Origin: Penicillus capitatus
Lineage: Eukaryota; Chlorophyta
Length of the DNA stretch: 64,000 bases
Assembly (NCBI GenBank): GCA_965649825.1
Contig: OZ287703.1
Span: forward strand, 682,001 to 746,000
Direction: 5' to 3'
A program made the translations under genes and the position numbers. The notes beneath the pieces are model-generated. The model did not search any database. It was not told the origin of the DNA and saw only the letters and a program-made list of their open reading frames with translations. This document shows, piece after piece, positions 19,936 to 32,091 of this stretch; the first letter of the stretch is position 1, and the number at the start of each line of letters is the position of its first letter.

Positions 19936-22900
19936 TTACACTTTCTCAAGATTCTGTAGCAAAGCAGGAAACTTGTCGTCAAAATCTCGTCGAAGCAACC
20001 AAACAAAAAAGTCAGTAACGTCCTTGCTCCACCTTCCGATTTCTTGACAAAAAGTCATATGTAGAACGAAAGAAGCTGTTTTGTGTTTTGTATGAGCGTC
20101 AAGTGTAAATGAATGCAACACAAAAAAGAACAAAAGGCCATCTTTAAAGGCAGGAAGAATTGTAATTGCCGAAAAGACAATGCTTTCAGGTTTCATACCA
20201 TCGATGGCTTCCATCGCCGCACGACGCACGTACCCGTCTTCGTCCAAGCATCCCTTCGCCAGCGTCGGCAGAAACTCGCCGGCGTTCTGCGGCGCCGCCG
20301 CGACGACGCGGCCAACGGCTTCCATCGCCGCACGACGCACGTAACGGTCTTCGTCCAAGCATCCCTTCGCCAGCGTCGGCAGAAACTCGCCGGCGTTCTG
20401 CGGCGCCGCCGCGACGACGCGGCCAATGGCTTGCATCGCCGCATCACGCACGTGGCTCCTTTCGTCCAAGCATCCCTTCGCCAGCGTCGGCAGAACCTCG
20501 CCGGCGTTCTTCGGCGCCGCCGCGACGACGCTGCCAATGGCTCGCATCGCTGCACCACGCACGTTCCCGTATTTGTCCAAGCATCCCTTCGCCAGCGTCG
20601 GCAGAACCTCGCCGGCGTTCTGCGGCGCCGCCGCGACGACGCGGCCAATGGCTTGCATCGTCGCACCACGCACGTACCCGTCTTCGTCCAAGCTTCCCTT
20701 CGCCAGCGTCGGCAGAAACTCGCCGGCGTTCTGCGGCGCCGCCGCGACGACGCTGCCAATGGCTTCCATCGCCTCAGCACGCACGTGGCTCCTTTCGTCC
20801 AAGCATCCCTTCGCCAGCGTCGGCAGAACCTCGCCGGCGTTCTGCGGCGCCGCCGCGACGACGCGGCCAATGGCTTCCATCGCCGCACAACGCACGTAAC
20901 GGTCTTCGTCCAAGCATCCCTTCGCCAGCGTCGGCAGAACCTCGCCGGCGTTCTGCGGCGCCGCCGCGACGACGCGGCCAATGGCTTGCATCGCCGCATC
21001 ACGCACGTAGCTCCTTTCGTCCAAGCATCCCTTCGCCAGCGTCGGCAGAAACTCGCCGGCGTTCTGCGGCGCCGCCGCGACGACGCGGCCAATGGCTTGC
21101 ATCGCCGCATCACGCACGTGGCTCCTTTCGTCCAAGCATCCCTTCGCCAGCGTCGGCAGAAACTCGCCGGCGTTCTGCGGCGCCGCCGCGACGACGCGGC
21201 CAATGGCTTGCATCGCCGCATCACGCACGTGGCTCCTTTCGTCCAAGCATCCCTTCGCCAGCGTCGGCAGAACCTCGCCGGCGTTCTGCGGCGCCGCCGC
21301 GACGACGCGGCCAATGGCTTCCATCGCCGCACGACGCACGTAACGGTCTTCGTCCAAGCATCCCTTCGCCAGCGTCGGCAGAAACTCGCCGGCGTTCTGC
21401 GGCGCCGCCGCGACGACGCGGCCAATGGCTTGCATCGCCGCATCACGCACGTACATGTCTTCGTCCAAGCATCCCTTCGCCAGCGTCGGCAGAACCTCGC
21501 CGGCGTTCTGCGGCGCCGCCGCGACGACGCGGCCAATGGCTTCCATCGCCGCACCACGCACGTTCCCGTTTTTGTCCAAGCATCCCTTCGCCAGCGTCGG
21601 TAGAACCTCGCCGTTCCAGTGTGGCATTTGTTTTGCGATAGAACATAACAATTCGATGTGCTCTAAGTTAATCTTCTGTTGCTCGACTTTTTGTATCAAA
21701 AGTTCGATTATGATGTAACTCTGCGTCGGAGAATGCCTTGCAATCTTTGAGGCATCTATAATTTTTGACTTTTTTTCCCATGTCAATTTATTCTCGCATT
21801 CCAGCGTCTTCTTCACTTCATCGATTGTCCCGCTGAGAATTTGAGGAAATTCCTCTATCACGCATGATAGTTGTTCGAACTCTTTAACCACGATTTCGTG
21901 AATTAGATTATCCTCCATTGTGCGCTCTAGCAGATGACGAGCAGCTTCAACGAGTTTTATTACTTGTTCGTCGTCGAGGAGGTTTTTTAAGTCATTTTCA
22001 ACTGTCTCTTCTAAGATTGCCTCAAGAATTCGCAGTTTCAGAAAGAATTGTTGTATCCCAAGAACCTCGATGGGTTTTTCGTCGACAATCGAAAGCATCT
22101 CTTGTAATGCAGCCTTTCCTCGCCCTTGTGCGAAAGCGTGCATTGTGAAGGAGTGTGTTAAAGCATTCTTCTGATTATACTTCTCCTCTTGAATAAATTT
22201 TAATACTCGCTTTTCTTCATCCGATCCTTTGTTCTTTAAGCTTCTCGCAATAAATCTTCCAGCAAAGTATTCTTGAAAAGTGAGATGAGGAAACTGATAC
22301 TGTTGTCCCTCCAGAACGAATAGAAGGAATCCACTTTCTTTAAAGATTCCAGTTGTGTTTGTGGACGTTGCTTGACTCTTAACAATCCGTTCTTCGATTA
22401 GTATTTGTCCACTACGAAGTGCTTCGAAAGCTATCTTCTCCAGATCGCCAAAGACAATATCCTTGTTCACCATTCTCGCTTCGGGTCTTTCCTTAAACCT
22501 CTCCCATACAAAATTTGCCATGTCGCTGTAGATCTGAAACATGCTCGCCCTTTTCCCTCGATCTTGTATTGAGGTGCCGTGTTTTTTCGACAAAGAGCAG
22601 AGAATGTGCGCCGTTACTGGAATGTGTGCGGTTTCCCACATCCCTCTATCTTGTTGTAAAGAACGGATGAGTCTTGAAGCTTCATCTTGTTGCAGTTCTC
22701 TATTTATGTAGTTCCTTAGTTGTTGGTCATTGAATCCAAGGCATTCAAACTGGCAATCAACTCTTGCTCGGATCCGTTGAAGATTGTAGGGTCTTGTGAG
22801 TATCAACAACTTGCACATACGCTTCTCCGCTGCATGAACAAGCTCTCTGGCGTCTTCGCGAGCTTCATCCAATCCGTCGAAGATCAACAGCGTTGAGGAA

Positions 22901-24979
22901 AAATCGAGGTCGCCTTCGACTTGAGTCAGGAGATCTTCATATTCATCATCGTTTTTCTCACTGAAGCATATCTGTGCAACCATGTTTTTCAATGTTATTC
23001 CTTGCGGGCCTTTAGACTTCGCGATGTTGACACGTCTGATCGGAATAACGTAGATGACTTCAAACTCTTGCATCATTTCCCCCAAAGCCCACTTGTGTGC
23101 CATGACTTTGCTAATGCACGTTTTTCCGGAGCCAGGATTTCCGTAAAGAAGAACCTTTCTAATTTCGCTTGCCGGGGCATCCGCTTTCAAAGATCTTGGT
23201 TTGAATAGTTCCTCCAGAGAAACGGTCTTTGTGACTTTTTTCTTCTGTTCGTAGTGTTCTCGCGGATGATCCTTCTTTTGAGTTGACGAATCCTCTACTT
23301 CTTCCTCTTCTACTCGGCCTTCTTTTCTTCTAGTCGTTATCCGTTCGACGATTTCTTCGTACACGACGACATAGTGCTCCATTTCTTTTACGTGATATCC
23401 GCCTTCTGTTCCGAACAAAGAAGGCGCCTTCGAAAAAACACGATCCTAATTCGGTCGATAGCTTATCACAGTGACTACTCACTTTGGCGAAGCTGTCATG
23501 CTTGTATTTTTCTTTCAGATCTTTGATGTTAGACCGAACTCTGTTCAAGGGGACGTATCCAACATCCCGACCAATCTCGACAAAGACCTTGTTGCGCTCT
23601 GCATGTGCTTCTTGTTGACGTCGCATTTTCAGCTTGTCTTCCATGGCATAGTCACCTAGCCACGCTCTGAACGTGCTTCTAGCACAACCCTCGCAAGACT
23701 GTTGCATCTTCTGCAACGCTTCTGTTGTTTCTCGATTGTCATCACTCATTGTGTGGATTTCGTGTAAAGCATCGAGGAAAGCTGTAAAGATATCTGCATC
23801 GTCAAACCACTCTTCAAAGGTTGCTTGGCCATTCGTCAACGTCAGAAGCTTCATTGTGACTTCTTTACGCACAATCGCGGAAGGAGTCTTGTTCGCTAGT
23901 TGCCTCATTTCTTGGAGGATGCTGAATCTCAAGGTCTTCAAGTCATCTCCTTTTATCTTCCTTTGCGATTCCATCGCAGTGTGACATTCGGACCCGAATA
24001 ACGAAAATTCCATCTCCTCCTTCGATGCCTCTATCCTTGCTGCCATCAGAGAATGAAACGCGTCAAACCATGGTCTTTTGGACACTCCCATGTTATCAAC
24101 CGCCACTCGACCTCTTTTGTATGCATCCTCAATGGCCGCAGGATCGATATCGAGCTTCATCAGATTTCTGAGGCACTGAAAGATATACAAGAATCCACAG
24201 AATCCACACCATATCGCTTGGGAGACATGAGAAGAAGGATTTTTTGGCAAAAGGCGTTCGACTGCTTGGCGAAGAGCCGTGAAATGGAAGTTCACAGGAT
24301 AGTAATTGCACGAGAGTTTCATCTCTGTCACCTTCTCTGCAATCGCTCGACGGAGTTGTTGCTTCTCTTCTTCTTCGATGTCGTTTTGATTGGTTTTGTG
24401 AAGCAGAAAAAAAGTTTGTTGAAGTGCTACAAACGTCGCTTCATACTTAGCGAAGTTCTTTCTTGTGAGTTTCGGTTCTGGACAGATGCTGCTCAAAAGC
24501 TTTTTTGCCACGACCATTAATTGTGCAACTCCGCCGTATGTGGAAGGATCAGCCAACTCAAGTGTTCTACAGAGGGCAACGGCGAAGTTCGGTCTTCGGA
24601 AGTTCTCTTGGCAGATACAGGAACACAGGGCATGTATCAGGTTCGTCGGAATATCGTCATCATGCCCAGGACGGGATACGATGTTAGCCAACTCTGCATA
24701 CTCGAAGACGGCCTTCGGTTTGAGAAAAACGTCGTTTCGCTCGTCGTATTTGCGCAGCCATCCAAGCAAAACAGCGCGTTCGTCTCTATCCGTCGTCGCG
24801 TTGTAGGCTTTGACCAACGACTTGGTGCTGTCGATGTTGTACTTTTTTGCGACAGCACGTAGGAGTTTAGGGTCGTAACGTTCTTCAATGACTATGTTTT
24901 CGGTACTGGGTTGGCCGCCAATTCTCGGCGCGAATGACCCTCCGCTGCTGGGGCCTTCGTCTGCAGCTCGAGTTTGCAT
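19936..24979 (-). CDS. NACHT NTPase with C-terminal HEAT repeats (STAND/NLR-like)
   Basis: Two exons joined by one 55-nt intron (23428-23482), about 1662 residues from ATG 24979. Residues ~1-500 are helical with no family I can name. A charged linker (EEIVERITTRRKEGRVEEEE) follows, then VSLEELFKPR. The NACHT domain starts with P-loop VLLYGNPGSGKTCISKVMAH; Walker B is TLLIFDGLDEA, and sensor 1-like LLILTRPYNL follows. Winged-helix and LTFQEYFAGRFIAR motifs come next. The C-terminus is 12 full and one partial 37-residue HEAT repeats (GEVLPTLAKGCLDE...), then ~85 unique residues. This is the signal-transduction ATPase layout used by NLR immune receptors and fungal NACHT proteins. Cytosolic; the ligand is unknown. 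Codon use outside the repeats is more AT-rich than in housekeeping neighbours. Confidence 0.9.
20199..21617 (-). repeat. tandem 111-bp HEAT-coding repeat, ~12.7 copies
   Basis: In-frame 111-bp units within the NACHT gene. Most of each unit, including the segment coding IGRVVAAAPQNAGE, is nearly invariant at DNA level, while a short stretch coding residues 14-20 differs between copies. Such homogeneity points to recent unequal crossing-over or gene conversion. Both opposite-strand frames are also open over the array because of its regularity. Confidence 0.95.
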
Positions 24980-27581
24980 GTTTCTTCGCAGTCTGCACAA
25001 CAGAACGGCGTCACTTTTCGTTCCGCGGAATAGCTAAACTGCTTACCGCTGCACGGAGTTCGCAGAAAAGTTGTTCGCAGAAAGGTTCGCAGTGAAATCG
25101 ATGAATCGCATGTTCTCGTCGACATTAATGCAAACGATAACAAATGATTTGACGTGTCCTGCCACAGCAAAGACGCCAATTCCACTCGCAGTCTTCTAGA
25201 TGACATCAGAGCTCGATACTTTATTGTAGTGTATTCGTCAGTGACCAATAGAGAAAAAAGATACCTCTGTCGACAACACAGAGAAGGCAGGTAGATACCT
25301 GCTATGTTGATGATGTTAAGGACACTCATTGAAGTAGTGTGAATACAGTCAAGTAACGGCAAGCAATAGTCTGCGACAACTGTCAGAATTGTCAAGATTA
25401 GCAAGAAAGATTATGCTCGGTGCGACTTTCAGCTCACACAGTCTACTGGCAAATGGAAAGTAACTGCAATTGAAAAGACCCAAGGAATGACGCATCCGTG
25501 CTGTACCTTTATGACAAGTAGTTTTGCAGTGATCTAGCATTATGCGTCACCAGCACTTTCACTGCAGAAGATCCTTATCAGTGTTCTCTAAAACACAGTT
25601 GTTTTTTTTTTGCCTGTATCGATCGACACAAAAGACGGTATCAAATCCGACAACATCCGGTCACGTCAGAAACAGGATCAGGCCGTCACACGGCATCACA
25701 CCAGGTTTGACGTCACCTCAACACCTGCAACCGAACTGGATCACACACGACAGCACACACTGTCGTCGATAAGACTTCAGGAGATACAACAGAAAAGTCG
25801 ACTCCGATGCATAAGGTAAACAGGCTCACTTATAATCACTGTAGATAAGTTGAGCAAGCGCATTAGCGTCTTCCTTTCAGATGCACTCTGGTCAGAGAAA
25901 CAAACAGGAAACGGCGTCATTGCATCCGCCACAACCCAGAGCTCATATCCAAATATACCGTCATCACACAAGTCGCATGCTTCTTCTCCACAGTACACGA
26001 AAGAAAACTTGCGCAGCGCACGCAAGCTCACTCTGATACGCTCTTAATCGCACAGGCGAGGGAGTCACAACTACCCCTTTCGCGACATCTCAGGATTCGC
26101 CGCTAGGTAAAGTATCTTCGACTGTTTGCGGGATTAACTTTTCAGTTGGACTCTTCAAGATGCATCTCCATTCCTCGCCAATTTGGGTGTCGACTTGACG
26201 TGATAATTTCTGTACATGGTGGTCGATAGACACTCCATTATCTGCCATCCTTCTCCAACTGCAGAGAAGGATGCCCACCGACTTGTCTGATCACACACAG
26301 GCTCTACCATCTTATCGGCATATGTCACATTAGATATCATTACATAGGTCGAAGGACTGGTGGGGATTTGCATGTCGTTTCCGATTGCCACAGAAACATT
26401 TTAACAGGCGAATATATCAAGAAACCAGATTGTCACTGATGGAAGTTCGTTAACGCGATAGACGAGAGATGAAGGGAACGGCATAGCTCGATCGGAGTCG
26501 GTTTCGAAGGTGACGTCCAGAAGAATCGCGATCACAGACGCGCAACACACATCGGAGACAATCTAGATTCCGGCTCGCACGTTTTCTGGGACGGGAAGTT
26601 GGCGAATTCAAAAGGTTCGGCAACGCGAACCTTGGAGGATAGCAAAACTTGGCACAGCGTCCATCAAAGCAGTAAACGGATTTAATCATTTCGCAGACAA
26701 TGTAGGGTGTGCAGAACAGGTAATTGAGGAGCTTGCTTGCCTGTGTTTTTTGTTTCAACATAAGCAATGGCACTCGAATTGTTTTTCTTTTCTTCAGAAT
26801 CTTCACAAGAAAGCTCTTTGCGACCAGATCGAAATAAACCTGCCCCTGTCTGAAAGGGTTAATCTGACACATGTGTGCACAATGACATTGATTTGTCGAT
26901 AGGTTGCTGGAGACCCAACGATTCCATAAAGTTGGTTTCACAAAGATCAAACAGAATTCAGATAGATGTTCATTTTTGCCGAACTTATCAAGTGCTGCGA
27001 AGTCGGATCGGCGATTTGTTAGTTGCATCCCAACTTAGTTCAAATTGAAATGTAATCTCTTTCAGTTGACCACTTTTTGACGAGATCTGCGTATCTGTGA
27101 TCACGCAGTGGTCTTTCGCCTTCGCCCCCGCAACGGCCTCGGACCAAGCTCTGGCGTTTTCTCCATCATCTGCCACGTAACTTCGATGCGGTCGCTCTCA
27201 ACCAAAGGAGAAGAGTCTTAAACAGCAATGTTCGTTATGTTGACATCCACAGTGCTAAGGGACTTAAGGGAGACATGTTCACAACGATCGAATTATCTTT
27301 GACGGTGAAGCAAGTGAGAATCGCGCATCGTCCACTGGATGGACACAAACGCTTGCCAGCCGACTTTATCCCATCCGACCCAAGGACAAACTACTCCTGC
27401 CAATCTACACCTCCAGTGGATTTTGAGTTATTGTCACAATGCTGATTATGATTGTCCCCTACAACTGAACAACAACAGCTTACAGGACCAATACGTGTCG
27501 TGGTACGACACCGACCATCCATCCATGCGTATCGCATGGAAACAATGTGAAGCACGAAAAAGAAAACAGTTTTGGCGTAGA
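24980..27581. other. gene-poor stretch, 2.6 kb
   Basis: Upstream region of the NACHT gene and downstream region of LRR gene 4. Two minus-strand open frames, 26450-27028 and 26988-27176 (the latter reading ENARAWSEAVAGAKAKDH), could be parts of a small spliced gene. No splice pair keeps the frame and I recognise no domain, so it is left uncalled. Confidence 0.35.
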
Positions 27582-29129
27582 CTATGTGTCACTGGACAGA
27601 ATCAACTGCGGTGCCGCTTTCTGCAATTTTTCCAGTCTTCGTTGGACGCCACGTGTCCGCGGGATTCCCGAAAAATGAAATCTTTCCAGTTTTGTCAAGA
27701 AATGCTGATGAAGTAGTTGGATGCCTTTGTCTCCGAGTGCCCATCCATATGTCTTGAGCACCCGGAGTCTTCCCAAATGCTCAAGCTCTTGCATACCCTT
27801 GATCGTAACGTTTGATACGTTCTCGATGCAGAGCACTTCCAAACTGGTCAGCGTCGCAATGGCTTTCATCGCTCGATCATCCTGGACGGTATCGAGCGTC
27901 AAGACACGCACGGTTGGAAATACAGCTCTGGTGAAAGGAAAGTAAGCAGGGTGGCTGCTCAACATGTCAGTCAAAGTGAGGGAATGCAATCGATTGGGAC
28001 GGAATGAGAAAGCACTGCCACTCTGCACAGAACAACTCACCAGAACGAGCGTCTTTAACTGGACAAGAAGTGGCATCAAATGCCAACCGGCGAAGTGAAA
28101 ATGCCTCAAAGCTAACGCCTCCAAAGACGTCGCTTCGAAGAAAAAAGAATCAGGGATGACAAGCCGATGTGCTGGTCGAGCAACGGACAGATCCAGTGCC
28201 TCCAGCTGTTGGAGAACCTCAAAAAATGCTGGATGTGACAGCAGAGCTTCGTCTGTTACGTGAAGAGTGACGCTCCTGAGGCCTGTCAGACCATGCAAAG
28301 GCACGATATTAAAATCGGACTGCGAAGCGACAAAGTCTAAGGTTTGAATTGACGACCATTCTGAAAGGAGCCGTGCGAAGCTCTCCGTTCCTTGTACGCG
28401 GAGTTTAAGAGATTCCAGACGTTGTAGAGATGTCAGTTGCTTGGGCGGTCTGTCACAGGAGATGCAGATGTCTATGCTTCTTAACGAAGGGAAATACTTC
28501 GAAAAACGACAGAGATCCGCAAGCTCGTTTTCGTTTAACCACCCTTGAAGCGGTCTCTCGCTTTCGTCCAGAATTCTGTCGTCTTGCCAGTCATAACGGT
28601 CGCTGGTAGAACGGACACGAATTGCGGTGATGCCTCCGAGCGCACTCCAGACGCCGAATGCAGCAGCGCGAAGATGACGATACGCGTCTGTGAAGAAAGC
28701 GCTGCTCATCTCCAAGCGAGAAAGCGACGGATGCGCTGCGAGGACATCGATAACGCGTTGCAGTTCAGCGTACTCTCGGTGAAACTCCGCAGTGGCACGC
28801 AAGCTGCTTTCCTCTCCTGTCAACGACCCTCGCGGAGGAGGTCTATCCGTCAAGAAAGCGTCCAGATAGACAGATGTCAGATTTGTGAACTTTAGGAGAG
28901 AAACGACATCCTGTTGACACATGACTCTGCTTGCATGTGGGCAGACGGTCGTGACATTGTGGTCTATCTGCCTGCACCAGTGCTTGTTCAATAGACGAAG
29001 GGACGGACCATCTCTCTTCCAGCGTCGAGTTCGTTTGAGCGTCCAGGCGAGGACGTCAACGATGCTCGGCGTCAGAGTCGACCAGTCGTCTCTTGGCGTT
29101 CGCTTTCTTCGCAGCGGAAACACACGCAT
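27582..29129 (-). CDS. intronless LRR protein 4
   Basis: The open frame runs to an ATG at 29492 (636 residues), but family alignment puts the likely start at ATG 29129 (MRVFPLRRKRTPRDDW), giving 515 residues. Shared module: PSIVDVLAWTLKRTRRWK, RDGPSLRLLNKHW, VCPHASRVM, then QDVVSLLKFTNLTSVYLDAF. LRRs follow, with typical steps such as SLEALALRHFHFAGWHL and TSLEVLCIENVSNVTIKGMQ, ending KLQKAAPQLILSSDT. No introns. Head-to-tail with LRR gene 5 on the same strand. Confidence 0.8.
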   Translation of the reverse strand: MRVFPLRRKRTPRDDWSTLTPSIVDVLAWTLKRTRRWKRDGPSLRLLNKHWCRQIDHNVTTVCPHASRVMCQQDVVSLLKFTNLTSVYLDAFLTDRPPPRGSLTGEESSLRATAEFHREYAELQRVIDVLAAHPSLSRLEMSSAFFTDAYRHLRAAAFGVWSALGGITAIRVRSTSDRYDWQDDRILDESERPLQGWLNENELADLCRFSKYFPSLRSIDICISCDRPPKQLTSLQRLESLKLRVQGTESFARLLSEWSSIQTLDFVASQSDFNIVPLHGLTGLRSVTLHVTDEALLSHPAFFEVLQQLEALDLSVARPAHRLVIPDSFFFEATSLEALALRHFHFAGWHLMPLLVQLKTLVLVSCSVQSGSAFSFRPNRLHSLTLTDMLSSHPAYFPFTRAVFPTVRVLTLDTVQDDRAMKAIATLTSLEVLCIENVSNVTIKGMQELEHLGRLRVLKTYGWALGDKGIQLLHQHFLTKLERFHFSGIPRTRGVQRRLEKLQKAAPQLILSSDT

Positions 29130-29566
29130 GAGGCAGCAGCATATGGACCACCAACAGAGGTAAGCAGCATGCATCGTGGATAGGATAGGAACTGAGCGCT
29201 TCGATAACAACACGACGTCAATGTGTTGGCAGGTAAGATGACGTTCTTGCTCAAGTCTCAAATAGCCGATACAAGTCGTTTGGTTTGCAATTGTGAACAT
29301 GCTACTGGTCCTTTTGAGTGAGCCAAGAAGAGGCAGTACATAGCAAGGCAATGCACCGAAGCTGCATGCTGCGCTCTTGCTCTTGTTTTCTTCTGCCTGT
29401 TGTGCACGCAATGGTTGTGTGCGCCTGCCGTTGGGATGCTTGTTCTCTGCTTTTACTGTACGACGACAGTTGACCGTGGCCACGACGCGCATCGTCAGAA
29501 CTTCCGCTTACAGCCAGCGATCGTTGTCAGACGGCTGAGCACCGCACAAGAACGCTACCGTTTAAT

Positions 29567-31213
29567 TCAAGCTCTTCTCGACCGCTTAAAAATTCCATCA
29601 AGTTTCTGACGCTCAGCAGCGACGAGCGTACGACCGGAGAAACTCAACGCGTCGAGATTCGTGAAGAATTCAAGCGAGAGAAAAGTCGGAAGTGTCAAAA
29701 CCTTCCGAGTCACCTTCAGCGACAAGTGTCGCAGTTCTGGGAGATTCTGCAGTGCGTCCATACCAGCTAACGTCGAATCGTTGTCGACACCAAGCTCCAG
29801 CGTTTCGAGCGTTTTCAATTGAACGATGGGGTTCAGGCCGGTCACTTCTTTGATTGGAATGAGGGTCAGGCGGCAGATGTTGGGCAAGACATATCGGTCA
29901 GAAGGAAACGGCATAGAATAATGCCCTTGTCTGTCCGTCACTTTTGTCAGTGAGAGAGCCCGAATGCTCGTCGGCCAGTCGAGGACACGATCGTCATCTA
30001 GGAGGACACAGCGGTGGAGAGCAAGATCTGTCAGTGCGGGAAGCCTCTTCAAGAGCGTTTCTCCTCGCAGCTGGAAATTCGACAGCGTCAGCGATTTGAG
30101 TGCGATGGATGTTCGGACAAAATCATCGGGAAGACGTGACCACTGACCTTCGCTCTGCACCCCAAGGCAGCGCAGATTTTTCATGACCGCGAAGAATGCA
30201 GGAGTGATGAGCACGGCGACTGTTTGTACGTTCAACGTCAAGCTCTTGAGGTGATGAAGCTGTCTGGTGAGTTCCAGTTGGTTCAACGGAAAGGCAATGG
30301 CACCGAGTGTCTTTAGCGGAGCCAGCTCGTCGACGGCGAGAACGAATTCAACGGAGCCGCCCGTTTCGAGTTCCAACGATTCCAATCGACAGAGCTCCGT
30401 TAGATTCTGCGGAACGGCGAACGCGTACGTTCGTGCATTCAGTCGCCGCAGTCGAGGAAAATGCCGAATCAGTTGACACAGCTGCGTGGCATCCCACTCG
30501 CCGCGTTGATCCAGATACCACGGTTCCTGATCTCGATGGCCCCACGGAATCGGCTGCTGGACGCGATGGGCACCGTAGGCACCGAGTGATGTGATGTGCT
30601 CCAGACGCGACCACTCTTCACACCTTTCAATGCAAAACGGATGGCCTTGACGCCGTTGAAGCGAGGCATCGAGATCCAAGTGCGTAAGATGGGACAACTG
30701 CGAGAGAATGCCGATAACGCGATTGAGCTCGGCGCGAAAAGCTTTGACGATCAGCCGACGTTCCACGTCTTTCAACTCGGCATTGGCTTCGCGTCGCCGA
30801 AAGCCGTGGAGAAAAGGCGAGATGTCGAGTGATGTGATGCGTGGAAAGTGCAGCAGAGATGTCGCGTCTTGTTTTGTGAGCACTTTGGCCCAGCAAGGAT
30901 GGATAGCGATGATGTGCTGACTGATTTGCTGAGACCAATGTTTGTTGACCCGTCTCAAGGCAGGACTGTCCAGTTTCCACCGTTTCCAGCGTTTCAAGAT
31001 GTTGACAATGCCGTCGATAATACCGGCCGCCAGATTTCCCCAACCGCTTTCCTGCACCACTGCCCTCGAGGTCTCAAGAGCCATCGTTGAAACGCACGTC
31101 GTCTTTTCGAGCGACATGCGACGCGTCTCTTCAGAAGAGCAAAGCACTCGGAAAAGGGGAATCGTGCTGCGAAACGCGTTAGGATAATGTAGCCGTTGCG
31201 TTTCGTCCGACAT
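29567..31213 (-). CDS. intronless LRR protein 5
   Basis: 548 residues from ATG 31213; an internal ATG at 31084 (MALETSRAVVQESGWGNL) is closer to the sibling starts. Module: LAAGIIDGIVNILKRWKRWK, LDSPALRRVNKHW, IHPCWAKVL, then DATSLLHFPRITSLDISPFL. Here RRDGP has become KLDSP, the second departure from the motif in the family. The LRR array follows (for example NMETLGVQ-like LRCLGVQSEGQW, LKSLTLSNFQLRGETLL). The C-terminus is shorter than the siblings and lacks the final KKAP..L motif. No introns. Confidence 0.8.
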   Translation of the reverse strand: MSDETQRLHYPNAFRSTIPLFRVLCSSEETRRMSLEKTTCVSTMALETSRAVVQESGWGNLAAGIIDGIVNILKRWKRWKLDSPALRRVNKHWSQQISQHIIAIHPCWAKVLTKQDATSLLHFPRITSLDISPFLHGFRRREANAELKDVERRLIVKAFRAELNRVIGILSQLSHLTHLDLDASLQRRQGHPFCIERCEEWSRLEHITSLGAYGAHRVQQPIPWGHRDQEPWYLDQRGEWDATQLCQLIRHFPRLRRLNARTYAFAVPQNLTELCRLESLELETGGSVEFVLAVDELAPLKTLGAIAFPLNQLELTRQLHHLKSLTLNVQTVAVLITPAFFAVMKNLRCLGVQSEGQWSRLPDDFVRTSIALKSLTLSNFQLRGETLLKRLPALTDLALHRCVLLDDDRVLDWPTSIRALSLTKVTDRQGHYSMPFPSDRYVLPNICRLTLIPIKEVTGLNPIVQLKTLETLELGVDNDSTLAGMDALQNLPELRHLSLKVTRKVLTLPTFLSLEFFTNLDALSFSGRTLVAAERQKLDGIFKRSRRA

Positions 31214-32091
31214 GCATCACCGTTTAAATCGAACAGGTTGTACGGGGCGCCGGGGATCCCGTCGCCGCCTTCAGACGTCGTGCTGACGCGATGATACGTG
31301 GCAACTCGCAACGCCGCCCGACGACCCGACGTACCCTTTCTCTGTGGACGAGATGGATTGACGACGATCATGCAGTCAAGCACTGGGAGGTCGTTTGCCC
31401 ACTCAAATTGACGTGACACTTGAGTGTCCGTGTCGAGAACGGCAACGGCGAAGACAACCTATATACCCAAACACAACCGTCCCTTCCCGCCGTTTCGGTC
31501 GAGATAGGACAGACGCAACCGGGCTGAGCTGTCATCCATCTGACTTCACGGTATTTTTTCCTGTCCGAGCGCCAAGCGAAACGACAGAGACATCATCCAG
31601 GAATCTCAATTTTGCATCGAGAAATTTACAACACAATGGACCGAGACACCAGAGCGCCGCATCGTTTGTTTTCGCTTACCGAGAGAAACAATACCTTCCT
31701 CCTCACCAACAACCTCATTACCGAGACGGTGTGCTTTTTCTCACGTGTCGTCCGTGTACAGCTGCGCTCTTGTTTCCTGCCCTTCATCGCCAGATGCGTC
31801 ATGTCAGCGACGGATATCTATCGGTCGTTTGAGCGTCTGTCTGCGTTTATAGCTCGGCATTCTGGTTTTCCTGTTCTTCCATTTGTCTCGTTAAACATGA
31901 GCCTCTCCTTCACGATAAGCGAATTCGACGCAGGACCGTACTCTGTGGCCCCCTGCAGCGATCCTTCTCCTGTCAGTGTACGATCAAGTTCGTTATGGCG
32001 TCCGTCTGTTCATGTTTAACTTCTTTTATCCGACGTCGATATCTGCGCTCTCCCCACTTCCGTTTGAGGTGCTGTCCTCCTCTCGCGCGGA
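31214..32091. other. divergent promoter region, 880 bp
   Basis: Lies between the starts of LRR gene 5 (minus) and the channel gene (plus), so it must carry both promoters. No coding frame is supported. No recognisable repeat. Confidence 0.4.

Noticed and set aside
20199-21617. CRISPR-like regular array
   Set aside because: Units are contiguous 111-bp coding repeats with no alternating unique spacers, in a eukaryotic gene. The same holds for the 27-bp array.
20113-21641. Long open frames (~450-496 codons) on the opposite strand and in other frames of the HEAT array
   Set aside because: They exist only because the 111-bp unit lacks stops in these frames. They give Arg/Ser/Pro-rich low-complexity products, while the minus-strand frame gives a clean HEAT consensus continuous with the NACHT domain.
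26450-27176. Spliced gene from two minus-strand open frames
   Set aside because: No GT/GC-AG pair joins them in phase and neither shows a domain; kept only as a remark on the gap.
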